A stretch of 46,476 nt of DNA from the NCBI GenBank assembly GCA_050292235.1, contig JBNKLG010000011.1:1-46476 (forward strand). Direction: 5' to 3'. Positions within the stretch are counted from its first letter, which is position 1; each line of letters begins with the position of its first letter. The notes under the pieces are model-generated. The model did not search any database, was not told where the DNA came from, and saw nothing but the letters and a program-made list of their open reading frames with translations. This DNA is from JBNKLG01 sp050292235. Lineage in GTDB: Bacteria; Pseudomonadota; Gammaproteobacteria; Chromatiales; Chromatiaceae. The translations under genes and the position numbers were made by a program. Of the stretch, positions 1 to 7,719 are shown piece after piece.

Positions 1-80
1 TCAGTGTGCTATAGTCCGGTGTCACAAAATTTTACCAATCATCACAATAGCCCTCTCTTTCCGATATTTGGGAGAAAAAC

Positions 81-971
81 ATGTCAAAAAAACATCCTGT
101 CGTCGCCGTCACCGGCTCCTCTGGTGCAGGCACCACCACCGTCAAACGCGCTTTTGAGCACATCTTTTATCGGGATGGCATCAATGCGGCCATCATTGAG
201 GGCGATAGCTACCATCGCTTCAACCGGGTTGAAATGAAGACAGAGATGCAAAAAGCCATGGATGACAATCGTATCCTCAGCCATTTTGGTGGCGAGGCCA
301 ACCACTACGATCTGATCGCAGACACCTTTAAGACCTATGGTGAAACCGGTGGTGGCAAAAAGCGCTACTATATTCACAGCGATGAAGAGTCTGCCTTCCA
401 CGGCAAGCGCTTGAATATCGATGTTGCGCCTGGTGAATTCACCCCTTGGGAAGAGATCCAAGAAGGCACCGACCTACTGTTCTACGAGGGCCTGCACGGC
501 ATGGTTGTAGATGGTGAGATCAATGCCGCCCAGCATGTCGATCTTGGTGTAGGCGTTGTGCCCATTGTCAACCTGGAGTGGATCCAGAAGATCTTCCGCG
601 ACAACCTCGAACGCGGCTATACCGCCGAGGCGACCGTAGAGACGATTCTGCGCCGTATGCCTGACTATATCCGCGACATCACGCCTCAGTTCTCGCGTAC
701 CGATATCAACTTCCAGCGCGTCCCCACCGTAGACACCTCGAACCCCTTCATCACCCGCGATATCCCAACGCCGGATGAGAGCTTCGTCATCGTTCGCTTC
801 ACCGATCCCAAGAAGTTCGACATCGACTTCCCCTATTTGCTGTCGATGATCCCAGACTCCTTTATGTCGCGCCGCAACACCATTGTGGTGCCGGGCGGCA
901 AGATGGGCTTCACTATGGAGATCGTGCTTGGCCCCATCATCGAACGCATGATGGACGAGCGCGGCGCCTAA
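81..971 (+). CDS. prk: Phosphoribulokinase (class I)
   Basis: Phosphorylates ribulose 5-phosphate to ribulose 1,5-bisphosphate with ATP, giving the CO2 acceptor for Rubisco in the Calvin cycle; cytoplasmic. The 296-residue protein has the class I P-loop GSSGAGTTT (residues 12-20) and the loop GDSYHRFNR, whose D42, H45 and R49 fall at the numbering of the catalytic/substrate residues of the Rhodobacter sphaeroides enzyme. Length fits the proteobacterial octameric class (about 290 residues). The ATG follows a GGGAG Shine-Dalgarno. A -10-like TATAGT lies at 10-15, but any -35 is at or beyond the window edge. A strong terminator follows directly, so it is probably the last gene of its transcript. 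No Rubisco gene is in the window. Identification is secure. Confidence 0.97.
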   Translation: MSKKHPVVAVTGSSGAGTTTVKRAFEHIFYRDGINAAIIEGDSYHRFNRVEMKTEMQKAMDDNRILSHFGGEANHYDLIADTFKTYGETGGGKKRYYIHSDEESAFHGKRLNIDVAPGEFTPWEEIQEGTDLLFYEGLHGMVVDGEINAAQHVDLGVGVVPIVNLEWIQKIFRDNLERGYTAEATVETILRRMPDYIRDITPQFSRTDINFQRVPTVDTSNPFITRDIPTPDESFVIVRFTDPKKFDIDFPYLLSMIPDSFMSRRNTIVVPGGKMGFTMEIVLGPIIERMMDERGA

Positions 972-978
972 GCTGGCA

Positions 979-1016
979 CCAACAACCCTTTCTTGTGAAA
1001 GGGTTGTTGGCTTTTT
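979..1016 (+). terminator. Rho-independent terminator of prk
   Basis: Perfect 14-bp stem (979-992 with 997-1010), TTGT loop, followed by CTTTTT. It starts 8 bases after the prk stop codon. The next ORF begins only 4 bases after the T-run. Confidence 0.93.
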
Positions 1017-1019
1017 GAC

Positions 1020-1322
1020 ATGAATTCTGAGCCTGACAAACAAGTCCTCGGCAACTGTTGGCACTGCGGCCAGGCTTTAGGCCCACTCGACCTGGGGCGG
1101 GAGACACTCTGCCCCGGCTGCCAAAAACCCACCCGGATCTGTCGAAATTGTCGGGACTATACACCTGGCCAGCCCAACGACTGCCGGGAACCCCAGGCTG
1201 AGCCCCAACTGGACAAAACCCGCGCCAACTTCTGCGATTTTTTCCAGCCTCGGTGTCAGCCTGCCAACGCAGACGCCAGCAGCGACTCGCTACTGAGTGC
1301 CGCAGAAGCGCTGTTCAAATAG
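1020..1322 (+). CDS. Small Cys-rich putative zinc-ribbon protein
   Basis: 100 residues of unknown function. Three CxxC pairs (CWHC, CPGC, CRNC) in the first half, then single cysteines in NDCRE and NFCDFF, suggest one or two zinc knuckles. The C-terminal pattern ending in ANFCDFF resembles a family of short uncharacterised proteobacterial proteins (recalled, not searched). There is no signal peptide or membrane segment, so it is probably cytoplasmic. The ATG lies 4 bases after the prk terminator, and any Shine-Dalgarno would sit inside the terminator stem. Expression therefore looks dependent on read-through or a promoter not recognised here. Coding status is supported by the cysteine spacing and the length of the open frame. 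Confidence 0.75.
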   Translation: MNSEPDKQVLGNCWHCGQALGPLDLGRETLCPGCQKPTRICRNCRDYTPGQPNDCREPQAEPQLDKTRANFCDFFQPRCQPANADASSDSLLSAAEALFK

Positions 1323-1339
1323 CATGCTTATTAGCTAGC

Positions 1340-1368
1340 AAAAAAAAACCCGCTGTAGTAGCGGGTTT
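1340..1368 (-). terminator. Rho-independent terminator after tRNA-Gln
   Basis: On the minus strand an AAACCCGCT / AGCGGGTTT stem (1346-1368) with a short loop is followed by a run of T (1340-1348). It lies just downstream of the tRNA 3' end and closes the minus-strand unit. Confidence 0.88.
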
Positions 1369-1372
1369 ACAT

Positions 1373-1446
1373 TGGCTGGGGACGAGGGAGTTGAACCCCC
1401 ACATACGGAGTCAGAGTCCGCTGTCCTACCATTAGACGAGTCCCCA
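1373..1446 (-). tRNA. tRNA-Gln (anticodon CUG)
   Basis: Minus-strand cloverleaf: acceptor arms TGGGGAC and GTCCCCA, anticodon stem GCGGA/TCCGT with loop CTCTGAC (anticodon CTG, reads CAG), T-loop GTTCAACTC, discriminator G and an encoded CCA at 1373-1375. The UGGGG...CCCCA acceptor is typical of bacterial tRNA-Gln. No convincing promoter was seen in the 89 bases up to rpsI, so it may be cotranscribed with rplM-rpsI. Confidence 0.95.
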
Positions 1447-1535
1447 ATAAAGCTGGTGCGAAAGATGGCTGCTCGAAAAACAGCTCCCGGATTTCCAGCA
1501 CTTCCACCATCCATGGCAAGTCGGGTCGATCCAGA

Positions 1536-1925
1536 TTAACGCTTGGAGTATTGTGGGCGTTTGCGGGCCTTGTGCAAGCCGATCTTTTTACGCTCAACCA
1601 TACGGGCATCGCGGGTCAGGAAGCCAGCGCGGCGCATGGGGCTGTGCAGGCTTTCGTCATACTGGGACAGGGCACGGGCGATACCATGACGGATGGCACC
1701 AGCCTGGCCGGTAATGCCACCGCCTTTCACAAAGACCTTGATATCCACCTTATCCAGCACTTCAGCAGTTTCTAAAGGCTGACGAACCACCATGCGAGCG
1801 GTTTCACGACCGAAGAAAGCCTCCAGAGTACGGTTGTTGATGCTGATATTGCCACTACCGGCGCTCAGATAGACCCGAGCAGTGGAGGTCTTACGACGTC
1901 CGGTACAGTTGATGACTTCTGCCAT
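1536..1925 (-). CDS. rpsI: 30S ribosomal protein S9
   Basis: Small-subunit protein at the head of the 30S particle; its C-terminal tail reaches the P-site tRNA. The 129-residue protein has the universal features: a GRRKTSTARV start, the central GGGITGQAGAIRHGIARAL block and the basic tail ending KRPQYSKR. It lies 12 bases downstream of rplM in the conserved rplM-rpsI operon and shares its promoter. In many gammaproteobacteria petABC or sspAB follow; here the next gene is tRNA-Gln. Confidence 0.98.
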   Translation of the reverse strand: MAEVINCTGRRKTSTARVYLSAGSGNISINNRTLEAFFGRETARMVVRQPLETAEVLDKVDIKVFVKGGGITGQAGAIRHGIARALSQYDESLHSPMRRAGFLTRDARMVERKKIGLHKARKRPQYSKR

Positions 1926-1937
1926 GATGAATTCCCG

Positions 1938-2366
1938 TTAAATTTCGAGGGGTTTGGGTTGCTGGGCCTGATGCTGATGCTCAGGGCCTGCATAGATTTT
2001 CAATTTACTCAGCATGGCACGGCCCAAAGGATTGCGCGGCATCATGCCTTTCACGGCCAGCTGAATCACGGATTCAGGGGACTTATCCAGTAACTTTTCC
2101 AGATTGATGGATTTGAGGTTACCGATATAGCCGGTGTGCCGATGATACATTTTATCCTTCATCTTGTTACCGGTGACGGCGATCTTATCGGCATTGACGA
2201 CAACAATGTAATCACCGGTATCAACATGGGGGGTGTATTCCGGCTTATGCTTACCGCGCAAACGTCGGGCGATTTCAGAGGCCAAGCGCCCCAGGGTTTT
2301 GCCCGATGCGTCGACCAGATACCACTCACGCCGAACGTCGGCAGGTTTCGTGCTCACTGTAGTCAT
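1938..2366 (-). CDS. rplM: 50S ribosomal protein L13
   Basis: Early-assembly large-subunit protein. The 142-residue sequence has the canonical start (MTTVSTKPADVRREWYLVDA), GKTLGRLASEIARRLRGKHK, the Y-HTGYIGNLK region and GMMPRNPLGR. It is the first gene of the rplM-rpsI unit, with a strong promoter upstream and a leader of roughly 50 nt. L13 regulates its own operon through the leader in E. coli. A short GGCC-loop-GGCC hairpin in this leader (2397-2412) could play that role, but this is only a suggestion. Confidence 0.98.
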   Translation of the reverse strand: MTTVSTKPADVRREWYLVDASGKTLGRLASEIARRLRGKHKPEYTPHVDTGDYIVVVNADKIAVTGNKMKDKMYHRHTGYIGNLKSINLEKLLDKSPESVIQLAVKGMMPRNPLGRAMLSKLKIYAGPEHQHQAQQPKPLEI

Positions 2367-2425
2367 GAATCTCGTTCCAAACTAAGTCGTAAGGTAGAGG
2401 CCAGACGGCCCCGAAAAAGGCGAGT

Positions 2426-2453
2426 ATTATACCCCCAAGTGCAAAGAGTTCAA
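2426..2453 (-). promoter_or_regulatory. Sigma70 promoter for rplM-rpsI
   Basis: Minus strand: -35 TTGAAC (2448-2453), 16-bp spacer, perfect -10 TATAAT (2426-2431). The predicted start near 2419 gives a leader of about 53 nt to the rplM ATG. It lies in the gap between the ferredoxin gene and rplM. Confidence 0.85.
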
Positions 2454-2471
2454 GGATGAATTTCTTCGATT

Positions 2472-2792
2472 TTACGGCTCAGGGGATAACCGCAATCGAT
2501 CCACCACCTTTCCAGCCAACAAATGGGACCGAAAGATCTCTTCCAGATCTGTCTCATCAATATAGGTATACCAGACGGCTTCAGGATAAACCACGATCAC
2601 CGGCCCTTGCTGACAGCGCCCCATACAGCCCGCTTTGTTGATCCGAATCCCACCCGGCTGGTGAATCCCCAACTCTTTACAGCGCTGCTTGAGATAAGCC
2701 CGGCTCCTATCGGCATGAAAATCACCGCAACAGGGACTGCCGTCCTCGCGTTGATTGCCGCAGACAAAAAGATGATAGCGATAATAGCTCAT
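2472..2792 (-). CDS. Thioredoxin-like [2Fe-2S] ferredoxin
   Basis: 106 residues starting MSYYRYHLFVCGNQREDG. The pattern of two cysteines near the N-terminus (C11 in FVCGNQ, then SPCCGDF) and two later ones in KAGCMGRCQQGP fits the thioredoxin-fold 2Fe-2S ferredoxins also found fused to NADH dehydrogenase and formate dehydrogenase subunits. It is probably a small cytoplasmic electron carrier; the partner is unknown. The open frame extends further upstream, but that extension runs antisense through the Fe-S clusters of the divergent gene, so the ATG at 2792 was chosen. It is head-to-head with the GlcF-like gene, with the predicted 5' ends overlapping. Confidence 0.85.
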   Translation of the reverse strand: MSYYRYHLFVCGNQREDGSPCCGDFHADRSRAYLKQRCKELGIHQPGGIRINKAGCMGRCQQGPVIVVYPEAVWYTYIDETDLEEIFRSHLLAGKVVDRLRLSPEP

Positions 2793-4010
2793 CGTTCTGA
2801 CCTGACTCCCTCCAGAATTGATACACTGGCCCGGTTTTTCCAACCGGCCACACCATTGGACGATACCGAACTCTTGCAGCGTGCCGACCTCTGCGTCAAG
2901 TGTGGCCTCTGTTTGCCCAAGTGCCCAACCTACCGTCTGTTTCGTGACGAGGCAGAATCCCCACGTGGCCGGATCAGCCTGATCCAGGGGCTGATTCAAG
3001 GCGAACTCACCGCCGATTCCCAGCTTGAGAAACATCTCCGCCGCTGCCTGCATTGTCTATCCTGCCAAAGAGCCTGTCCATCGAAGGTTCCCTATCAGGC
3101 GCTTATCGATGCAGCCCTGGCCCGGCTGCCAGCCCACCCTTCTGGCCGAAACCATCGTTTGGCGCGTCTGCCTCAGCAATCCCTAATCCGAGGCACCCTC
3201 TCTCTGTTTCGCCGCAGCCCTCTCTATCCAGCCGTCCAACGCTGGCTACCAGAATCGCTGGCCAGCCAACTGCGATTATTGCCCACCTTTGGCCTGACTA
3301 CACCAACAGCCAAACCTTTGCCCGGCCCCATCCATGCCCAGCTATTTCTGGGTTGCGTTTCGGGTTTGGCAGACGATGCCGCCCAACGCGCCTTTCTCCG
3401 TTTGAGTGAGGCCCTGGGGTTGAGCATCGAAATCCCCAAAGGCCAGGATTGCTGCGGCGCTCTGCATCAACATCAGGGTAATGCAGACCGTGCAAATGCG
3501 TGCGCAGCGACAAATGCCAAAGCCTTTGCAGGAACTGCCGACATCATCAGCTTCAGCAGCGGCTGTGGTAGTCAGCTTCAAGCCCAGTTTGGAGAACGCC
3601 TACGCGATGCCTCAGATTTTTTACTGGCGCACTGGCACCAGCAACCCCTGCCATTACTACCGCTGAACGCCCCCATTGCCTTGCATACCCCCTGTACTTT
3701 AAGCGATGCCCTACCGGTGCAACAGCTATTGCAACTGATTCCCGATGTTGTTATTCATCCCTTGCCCATGGCCGACCATTGCTGCGGTGGCGCTGGGCAT
3801 CAGTTGCTGGAGCAACCCGAGGTGGCGCATCGGCTCGCAGAACCACTGATTACGCAGTTAAGACATATGCAACCAGCGGTTCTGATCACCTCCAACGCAG
3901 GTTGCGCCCTCCATTTGCGGCAATCCATTGGCCAAGCCAACCTATCCATTGAGGTACTGCATCCCATTGAACTCCTTGCCCGCCAGATTTCCTGGTCTAC
4001 AATGGGTTAG
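2772..4010 (+). CDS. GlcF-like (Fe-S)-binding oxidoreductase subunit
   Basis: About 412 residues with two 4Fe-4S motifs (CVKCGLCLPKCP and CLHCLSCQRACP) and two CCG domains (DCCGALHQHQG and HCCGGAGHQLL), the architecture of glycolate oxidase subunit GlcF and related heterodisulfide-reductase-like proteins. GlcF passes electrons from glycolate oxidation, which would suit an autotroph salvaging 2-phosphoglycolate. However, glcD and glcE are not nearby, so the substrate is unproven. The start is uncertain: ATG 2772 overlaps the divergent ferredoxin gene by 21 bp, while a TTG at 2856 just before the first Fe-S motif would avoid overlap. Neither has a good Shine-Dalgarno. coq7 follows 24 bases later on the same strand. 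Confidence 0.85.
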   Translation: MIAIIAHRSDLTPSRIDTLARFFQPATPLDDTELLQRADLCVKCGLCLPKCPTYRLFRDEAESPRGRISLIQGLIQGELTADSQLEKHLRRCLHCLSCQRACPSKVPYQALIDAALARLPAHPSGRNHRLARLPQQSLIRGTLSLFRRSPLYPAVQRWLPESLASQLRLLPTFGLTTPTAKPLPGPIHAQLFLGCVSGLADDAAQRAFLRLSEALGLSIEIPKGQDCCGALHQHQGNADRANACAATNAKAFAGTADIISFSSGCGSQLQAQFGERLRDASDFLLAHWHQQPLPLLPLNAPIALHTPCTLSDALPVQQLLQLIPDVVIHPLPMADHCCGGAGHQLLEQPEVAHRLAEPLITQLRHMQPAVLITSNAGCALHLRQSIGQANLSIEVLHPIELLARQISWSTMG

Positions 4011-4034
4011 CCCATTTGCCCAGAGATATTGTCC

Positions 4035-4679
4035 ATGAACACCCGCACCCTGAGCCCTGCAGACAAACTGGTGATCACCATCGACAACGCCATCCGCACG
4101 GTTTTTGGCCATCCACAGGTTACCGAGCGTGCCAATCCAGCCGAAGATTTTCCCGAGCATGAGATGAACGACCAGGAGCGACGCCACACTGCTGGACTGA
4201 TGCGAATTAACCATAGCGGTGAGATCTGTGCCCAAGCGCTTTACCAGGGGCAGGCCATGACCGCCAAGTTAACTGAGGTTCAAAGCAGCATGGAACGGGC
4301 CGCCCAGGAGGAAAATGACCACCTGGACTGGTGTGAAAACCGCCTAAAGGATCTCGGTGACCGCAAAAGTTTTTTGAATCCCTTTTGGTATGCCGGATCC
4401 TTTTGCATTGGTGCGGCAGCCGGTTTGGCTGGGGACAGGTGGAGCCTGGGATTCGTTGCTGAAACGGAAAAGCAGGTGACAGCCCATCTCAGCGATCACC
4501 TCAGCAAACTGCCCGCCCATGACGAAAAAAGCCGGGCCATCCTCGAACAGATGAAAGAAGATGAACTCAACCACGCTACCCGTGCACTGGAGGCAGGAGG
4601 CGTTTCACTACCGGCTCCCATTCGCCTCGCAATGAAGCTGACCTCCAAGGTTATGACCAAAAGCGTTTACTACCTATAA
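4035..4679 (+). CDS. coq7: COQ7-type demethoxyubiquinone hydroxylase
   Basis: Di-iron monooxygenase that hydroxylates 2-polyprenyl-3-methyl-6-methoxy-1,4-benzoquinol, the penultimate step of ubiquinone synthesis; peripheral on the inner membrane. The 214-residue protein carries the carboxylate/His ligand motifs in order: NHSGEICAQ, QEENDHLDW, AETEKQVTAHLSDHL and KEDELNHATRA. A TTG two codons upstream is a possible alternative start; the ATG is preferred. It converges with speD, with only 17 bases between stops and no obvious terminator. Its place next to speD, osmC and crp is the same as in Pseudomonas. Confidence 0.95.
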   Translation: MNTRTLSPADKLVITIDNAIRTVFGHPQVTERANPAEDFPEHEMNDQERRHTAGLMRINHSGEICAQALYQGQAMTAKLTEVQSSMERAAQEENDHLDWCENRLKDLGDRKSFLNPFWYAGSFCIGAAAGLAGDRWSLGFVAETEKQVTAHLSDHLSKLPAHDEKSRAILEQMKEDELNHATRALEAGGVSLPAPIRLAMKLTSKVMTKSVYYL

Positions 4680-4696
4680 ATCTGTCTGAGACACTA

Positions 4697-5506
4697 TTAC
4701 GACAGCGCCTTGCCCTTCGTCATATTACGGCCATAGAAAATCTCTGCCATTTCACGCCGCAAACGGGCACTGATGTCACGCTGCCCCCTTTCCGAGAGAC
4801 CGGCTGCATCGACGCCAAAAAGATAGCTGTCCAGATCGAACTCCTTCAACATCATCTTGGTGTGAAAGAGGTTTTCCTGATAAACATTCACATCCACCAT
4901 CTGATATCGGTTCTTGGTATCCCGCGCCAGGTAGTTTTGGATGGAATTGATCTTGTGATCGATAAAGTGCTTCTTGCCATGGACATCCCGTGTAAATCCC
5001 CGCACCCGATAATCCAGAATGACGATATCCGACTCAAAAGAGTGGATGAGATAATTCAACGCCTTGAGGGGTGAAATCCGGCCACAGGTGGAAACGTCGA
5101 TATCCGCCCTGAAAGTAGAGATGCCATTACCAGGATGGCTCTCAGGATAGGTGTGCACCGTGAGATGGCTCTTATCCAGATGCGCCACCACCGCCTCCGG
5201 TAACGGCCCTGGTGACTTGGTATTGGAGAGTTGCTCCGACGCAATAGGCTCTTCACTGATGAGCATGGTCACACTGGCACCCTGGGGATCATAATCCTGG
5301 CGCGCCACATTCAGAATGGTGGCACCAATGATGTCAGCCACATCGGTCAGGATCTGCGTCAAACGCTCCGCATTGTAGGCTTCATCGATATACTCGATGT
5401 AATCTTTGACCTGAGCAGGTGTTGATGCGTGATTGATATCATAGATGTTAAAGCTGAGGGTCTTGGTCAGATTATTGAAACCTTCCAGTTTGAGCCTTTT
5501 ATTCAC
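4697..5506 (-). CDS. speD: S-adenosylmethionine decarboxylase proenzyme (SpeD)
   Basis: Makes decarboxylated SAM, the aminopropyl donor for spermidine. The 269-residue protein is the E. coli class (264 residues). The self-cleavage site is LDK|SHLTVHT (K112/S113), where S113 becomes the pyruvoyl cofactor; C141 in VSTCGRISPL matches the catalytic cysteine. The later block FIDHKINSIQNYLARDT and VDVNVYQENLFHTKM is typical. Translation begins at GTG with an AAGGA Shine-Dalgarno 8 bases upstream. It lies 17 bases downstream of the OsmC gene and is probably cotranscribed with it. No speE is present here. Confidence 0.97.
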   Translation of the reverse strand: MNKRLKLEGFNNLTKTLSFNIYDINHASTPAQVKDYIEYIDEAYNAERLTQILTDVADIIGATILNVARQDYDPQGASVTMLISEEPIASEQLSNTKSPGPLPEAVVAHLDKSHLTVHTYPESHPGNGISTFRADIDVSTCGRISPLKALNYLIHSFESDIVILDYRVRGFTRDVHGKKHFIDHKINSIQNYLARDTKNRYQMVDVNVYQENLFHTKMMLKEFDLDSYLFGVDAAGLSERGQRDISARLRREMAEIFYGRNMTKGKALS

Positions 5507-5523
5507 GGATTATCCTTGCAGAT

Positions 5524-5934
5524 TCACAGTAACTCGATGTGATGGCTGATCTTGGCCACCTGGCCAAGCATAAGCGAGGCTGAACAGAATTTTTCCGCAC
5601 TTAGCTTAACCGCACGCGCTACAGCCTTCTGTGTCAAATCTTGACCCGACACCCGAAAATGCAGATGAATATGGGTAAATACCTTGGGGTCTGTCGCTGC
5701 CCGCTCTGCCTCGATCAGCACTTCGCAGGAACCCACTGAGTGGCGACCCTTGGTCAGAATATGCACCACATCAAACTCGGCACAGCCACCAAGACCAAGC
5801 AGAATCATCTCCATTGGGCGAGCACCCAGATTTCGGCCACCATGGTCGGGAGGACCATCCATCACCACAGCATGGCCACTCTCTGTCTCCCCCAGCATGA
5901 GTGCATCTTCTACCCACTTTACCCTTACCTTCAA
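5524..5934 (-). CDS. OsmC/Ohr-family protein (YhfA type)
   Basis: 136 residues of the OsmC fold, the family of thiol-dependent peroxidases. Typical features are LGLGGCAEFDVVHIL, where the Cys is the family peroxidatic position, and the C-terminal AEKFCSASLMLGQVAKI with the second Cys. The YhfA-like branch is less well characterised than Ohr and OsmC, so peroxide reduction is inferred. The start is TTG, preceded by an AGAGG Shine-Dalgarno with an 8-base spacer; no better ATG is in frame upstream. It heads an operon with speD and is divergent from crp, as in Pseudomonas around vfr. Confidence 0.9.
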   Translation of the reverse strand: MKVRVKWVEDALMLGETESGHAVVMDGPPDHGGRNLGARPMEMILLGLGGCAEFDVVHILTKGRHSVGSCEVLIEAERAATDPKVFTHIHLHFRVSGQDLTQKAVARAVKLSAEKFCSASLMLGQVAKISHHIELL

Positions 5935-6007
5935 TGCCTAAACCTCTTGGTTGCGTTTCAGCTATCGCCTACACTGAATCCAATATGCTCCAGAAATCGG
6001 TGCCATC

Positions 6008-6661
6008 ATGACCCCAACCCCCGGCAATGCAGAACAGCCCGCCTATCTTACTCGCCTGCTGGCCCATTGCCATACTCGAAAATATCCTGCGAAAAAAGAC
6101 ATCATCCGACCCGGCGATCCAGCCGATGTACTCAGCTATCTGCTGGAGGGTTCAGTCACCGTCATCCTGGATGAGGAAGATGGCCGAGAACTCATTTTGA
6201 GCTACCTGAATCCAGGCGATTATTTGGGCGAAGTCGGCATTTTCCTCCCCACGCCGACACGCAGTGCCCGGGTTCGCACCCGTACGCCTTGCCAGATCGC
6301 AGAAATCGCTTATGCCAAACTGCACAATCTTCTGGCAACGGATCTCCAGGACTGCGCCACCGATATCCTGGCCTCCCTCGGTACCCAAATCGCTGTTCGT
6401 CTGGTACATACCAGTCGCAAGCTCAGCCACCTGGCCATGTATGATGTGGCCGGACGCCTCGCCCGCACCCTGCTTGAACTCTCACATGCACCCGATGCCA
6501 TGACCCATCCTGATGGCATGCAGATACGCATCACACGTCAAGACCTAGGTCGGCTGGTCGGCTGCTCTCGGGAGATGGCCGGGCGAGTACTTAAACGTAT
6601 GGAAGAAGATGGCCTGATCGAAGTCAGTGGCAAAACGATCGTCGTCTATGGAACACGCTAA
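6008..6661 (+). CDS. crp: cAMP receptor protein CRP/Vfr
   Basis: Global cAMP-responsive transcription factor. The 217-residue protein aligns by eye with E. coli CRP. The cyclic-nucleotide-binding domain has DYLGEVGIF (E75 for E72) and TRSARVR (R85/S86 for R82/S83), and T135/S136 stand for T127/S128. The helix-turn-helix contains TRQDLGRLVGCSREMAGRVLKRM, and the C-terminus GKTIVVYGTR is identical to E. coli. All cAMP-contact residues checked are retained, so it should respond to cAMP. A class III adenylate cyclase lies 32 kb away in this window. It converges on trpC with only 3 bases between stops. Confidence 0.96.
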   Translation: MTPTPGNAEQPAYLTRLLAHCHTRKYPAKKDIIRPGDPADVLSYLLEGSVTVILDEEDGRELILSYLNPGDYLGEVGIFLPTPTRSARVRTRTPCQIAEIAYAKLHNLLATDLQDCATDILASLGTQIAVRLVHTSRKLSHLAMYDVAGRLARTLLELSHAPDAMTHPDGMQIRITRQDLGRLVGCSREMAGRVLKRMEEDGLIEVSGKTIVVYGTR

Positions 6662-6664
6662 CCC

Positions 6665-7465
6665 TTATTGGTAAAAAAGAGCTTTCAGTTGAGCGCCTGG
6701 ATCCTCCGCTCGCATAAACGCCTCGCCAACCAAAAAGGCATGAACGCCCTGCTGACGCACCAGCTGCACATCCTCTGAGGAGAGAATGCCACTTTCCGTC
6801 ACCACCATACGATCCGGTGGGATCATGGGTAATAAGGCAAAAGTCACCTCCAGGCTCACTTCAAAAGTGCGCAAATTACGATTATTGATACCCAAAAGGA
6901 CATCCGGTATTGCCAGAGCCCGCTCCAGCTCCTTGGCATCATGCACCTCCATCAGCACATCCATCCCCAGATGGCGGGCCAGGGCACTGAGATCCTTCAA
7001 TACAGCATCGTCCAGACAGGCAACGATTAATAAGATGCAGTCAGCACCCATAGCTCGTGCCTCATGTACCTGATAGGGATCGATGATAAAATCCTTGCGA
7101 AGCACTGGCAAACCACAGGCTTCCCTGGCTTGGCGCAAATAGTCGTCACTGCCTTGGAAGAAATCCACATCCGTTAGAACAGAAAGACAAGCCGCACCCG
7201 CCTGCTCATATGAGCACGCAATCTCAGCCGGACGAAAATCCGCCCGCAGCACACCTTTTGACGGCGAGGCCTTTTTGATCTCCGCAATCACTGCAGGCTG
7301 CTCCTGGGCGATGCGCATCCCCACAGCTGCCGCAAAACCCCGGGGTGGATTGGTCGCAGGGCCCATGGACATCAGCTGGGGCAAAGGGAGGCATTGGGCG
7401 CGCTCAATAATCTCCTCGCGCTTACGCCTGATGATTTTCTCCAGAATGTCGGGCATTTGTGACAT
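6665..7465 (-). CDS. trpC: Indole-3-glycerol phosphate synthase
   Basis: Converts CdRP to indole-3-glycerol phosphate in tryptophan synthesis. The 266-residue single-domain enzyme (no TrpF fusion) has the (beta-alpha)8 signature AEIKKASPSKG, the catalytic-lysine strand VLRKDFIIDPYQV, and LLGINNRNLRTFEV. ATG 7465 is chosen because GGAG sits 7 bases upstream; the longer frame adds seven residues without a better ribosome site. A -10-like TATACT lies at 7489-7494 on this strand. trpG and trpD, usually adjacent, are absent. The trpC-crp neighbourhood is conserved with Pseudomonas. Confidence 0.96.
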   Translation of the reverse strand: MSQMPDILEKIIRRKREEIIERAQCLPLPQLMSMGPATNPPRGFAAAVGMRIAQEQPAVIAEIKKASPSKGVLRADFRPAEIACSYEQAGAACLSVLTDVDFFQGSDDYLRQAREACGLPVLRKDFIIDPYQVHEARAMGADCILLIVACLDDAVLKDLSALARHLGMDVLMEVHDAKELERALAIPDVLLGINNRNLRTFEVSLEVTFALLPMIPPDRMVVTESGILSSEDVQLVRQQGVHAFLVGEAFMRAEDPGAQLKALFYQ

Positions 7466-7633
7466 GGGCCAGCTCCAGGTAAACATATAGTATAAACAGC
7501 GCGCACCCTAATGCCCTCAGTACAGAAATGCAACGCTCACCACTACATGAGACAAACACACCTGGCACCATCTTGGGGCGCGACAAAAAAAAGACGCACC
7601 AATAGTGTGCCAATATTCATTGCTATCAATCAC

Positions 7634-7662
7634 TTGCATTTCGGATATGATTCGCCTACTAT
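7634..7662 (+). promoter_or_regulatory. Putative sigma70 promoter for the porin gene
   Basis: TTGCAT (7634-7639), 17-bp spacer, TACTAT (7657-7662), about 58 bases before the porin ATG. The hexamers match the consensus moderately and the spacing is optimal. Confidence 0.5.
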
Positions 7663-7719
7663 TCATCGAAACAGGTTTACAACGCTGTTACTTTTTTCAC
7701 ACAGTTTGGAATAAGATTC

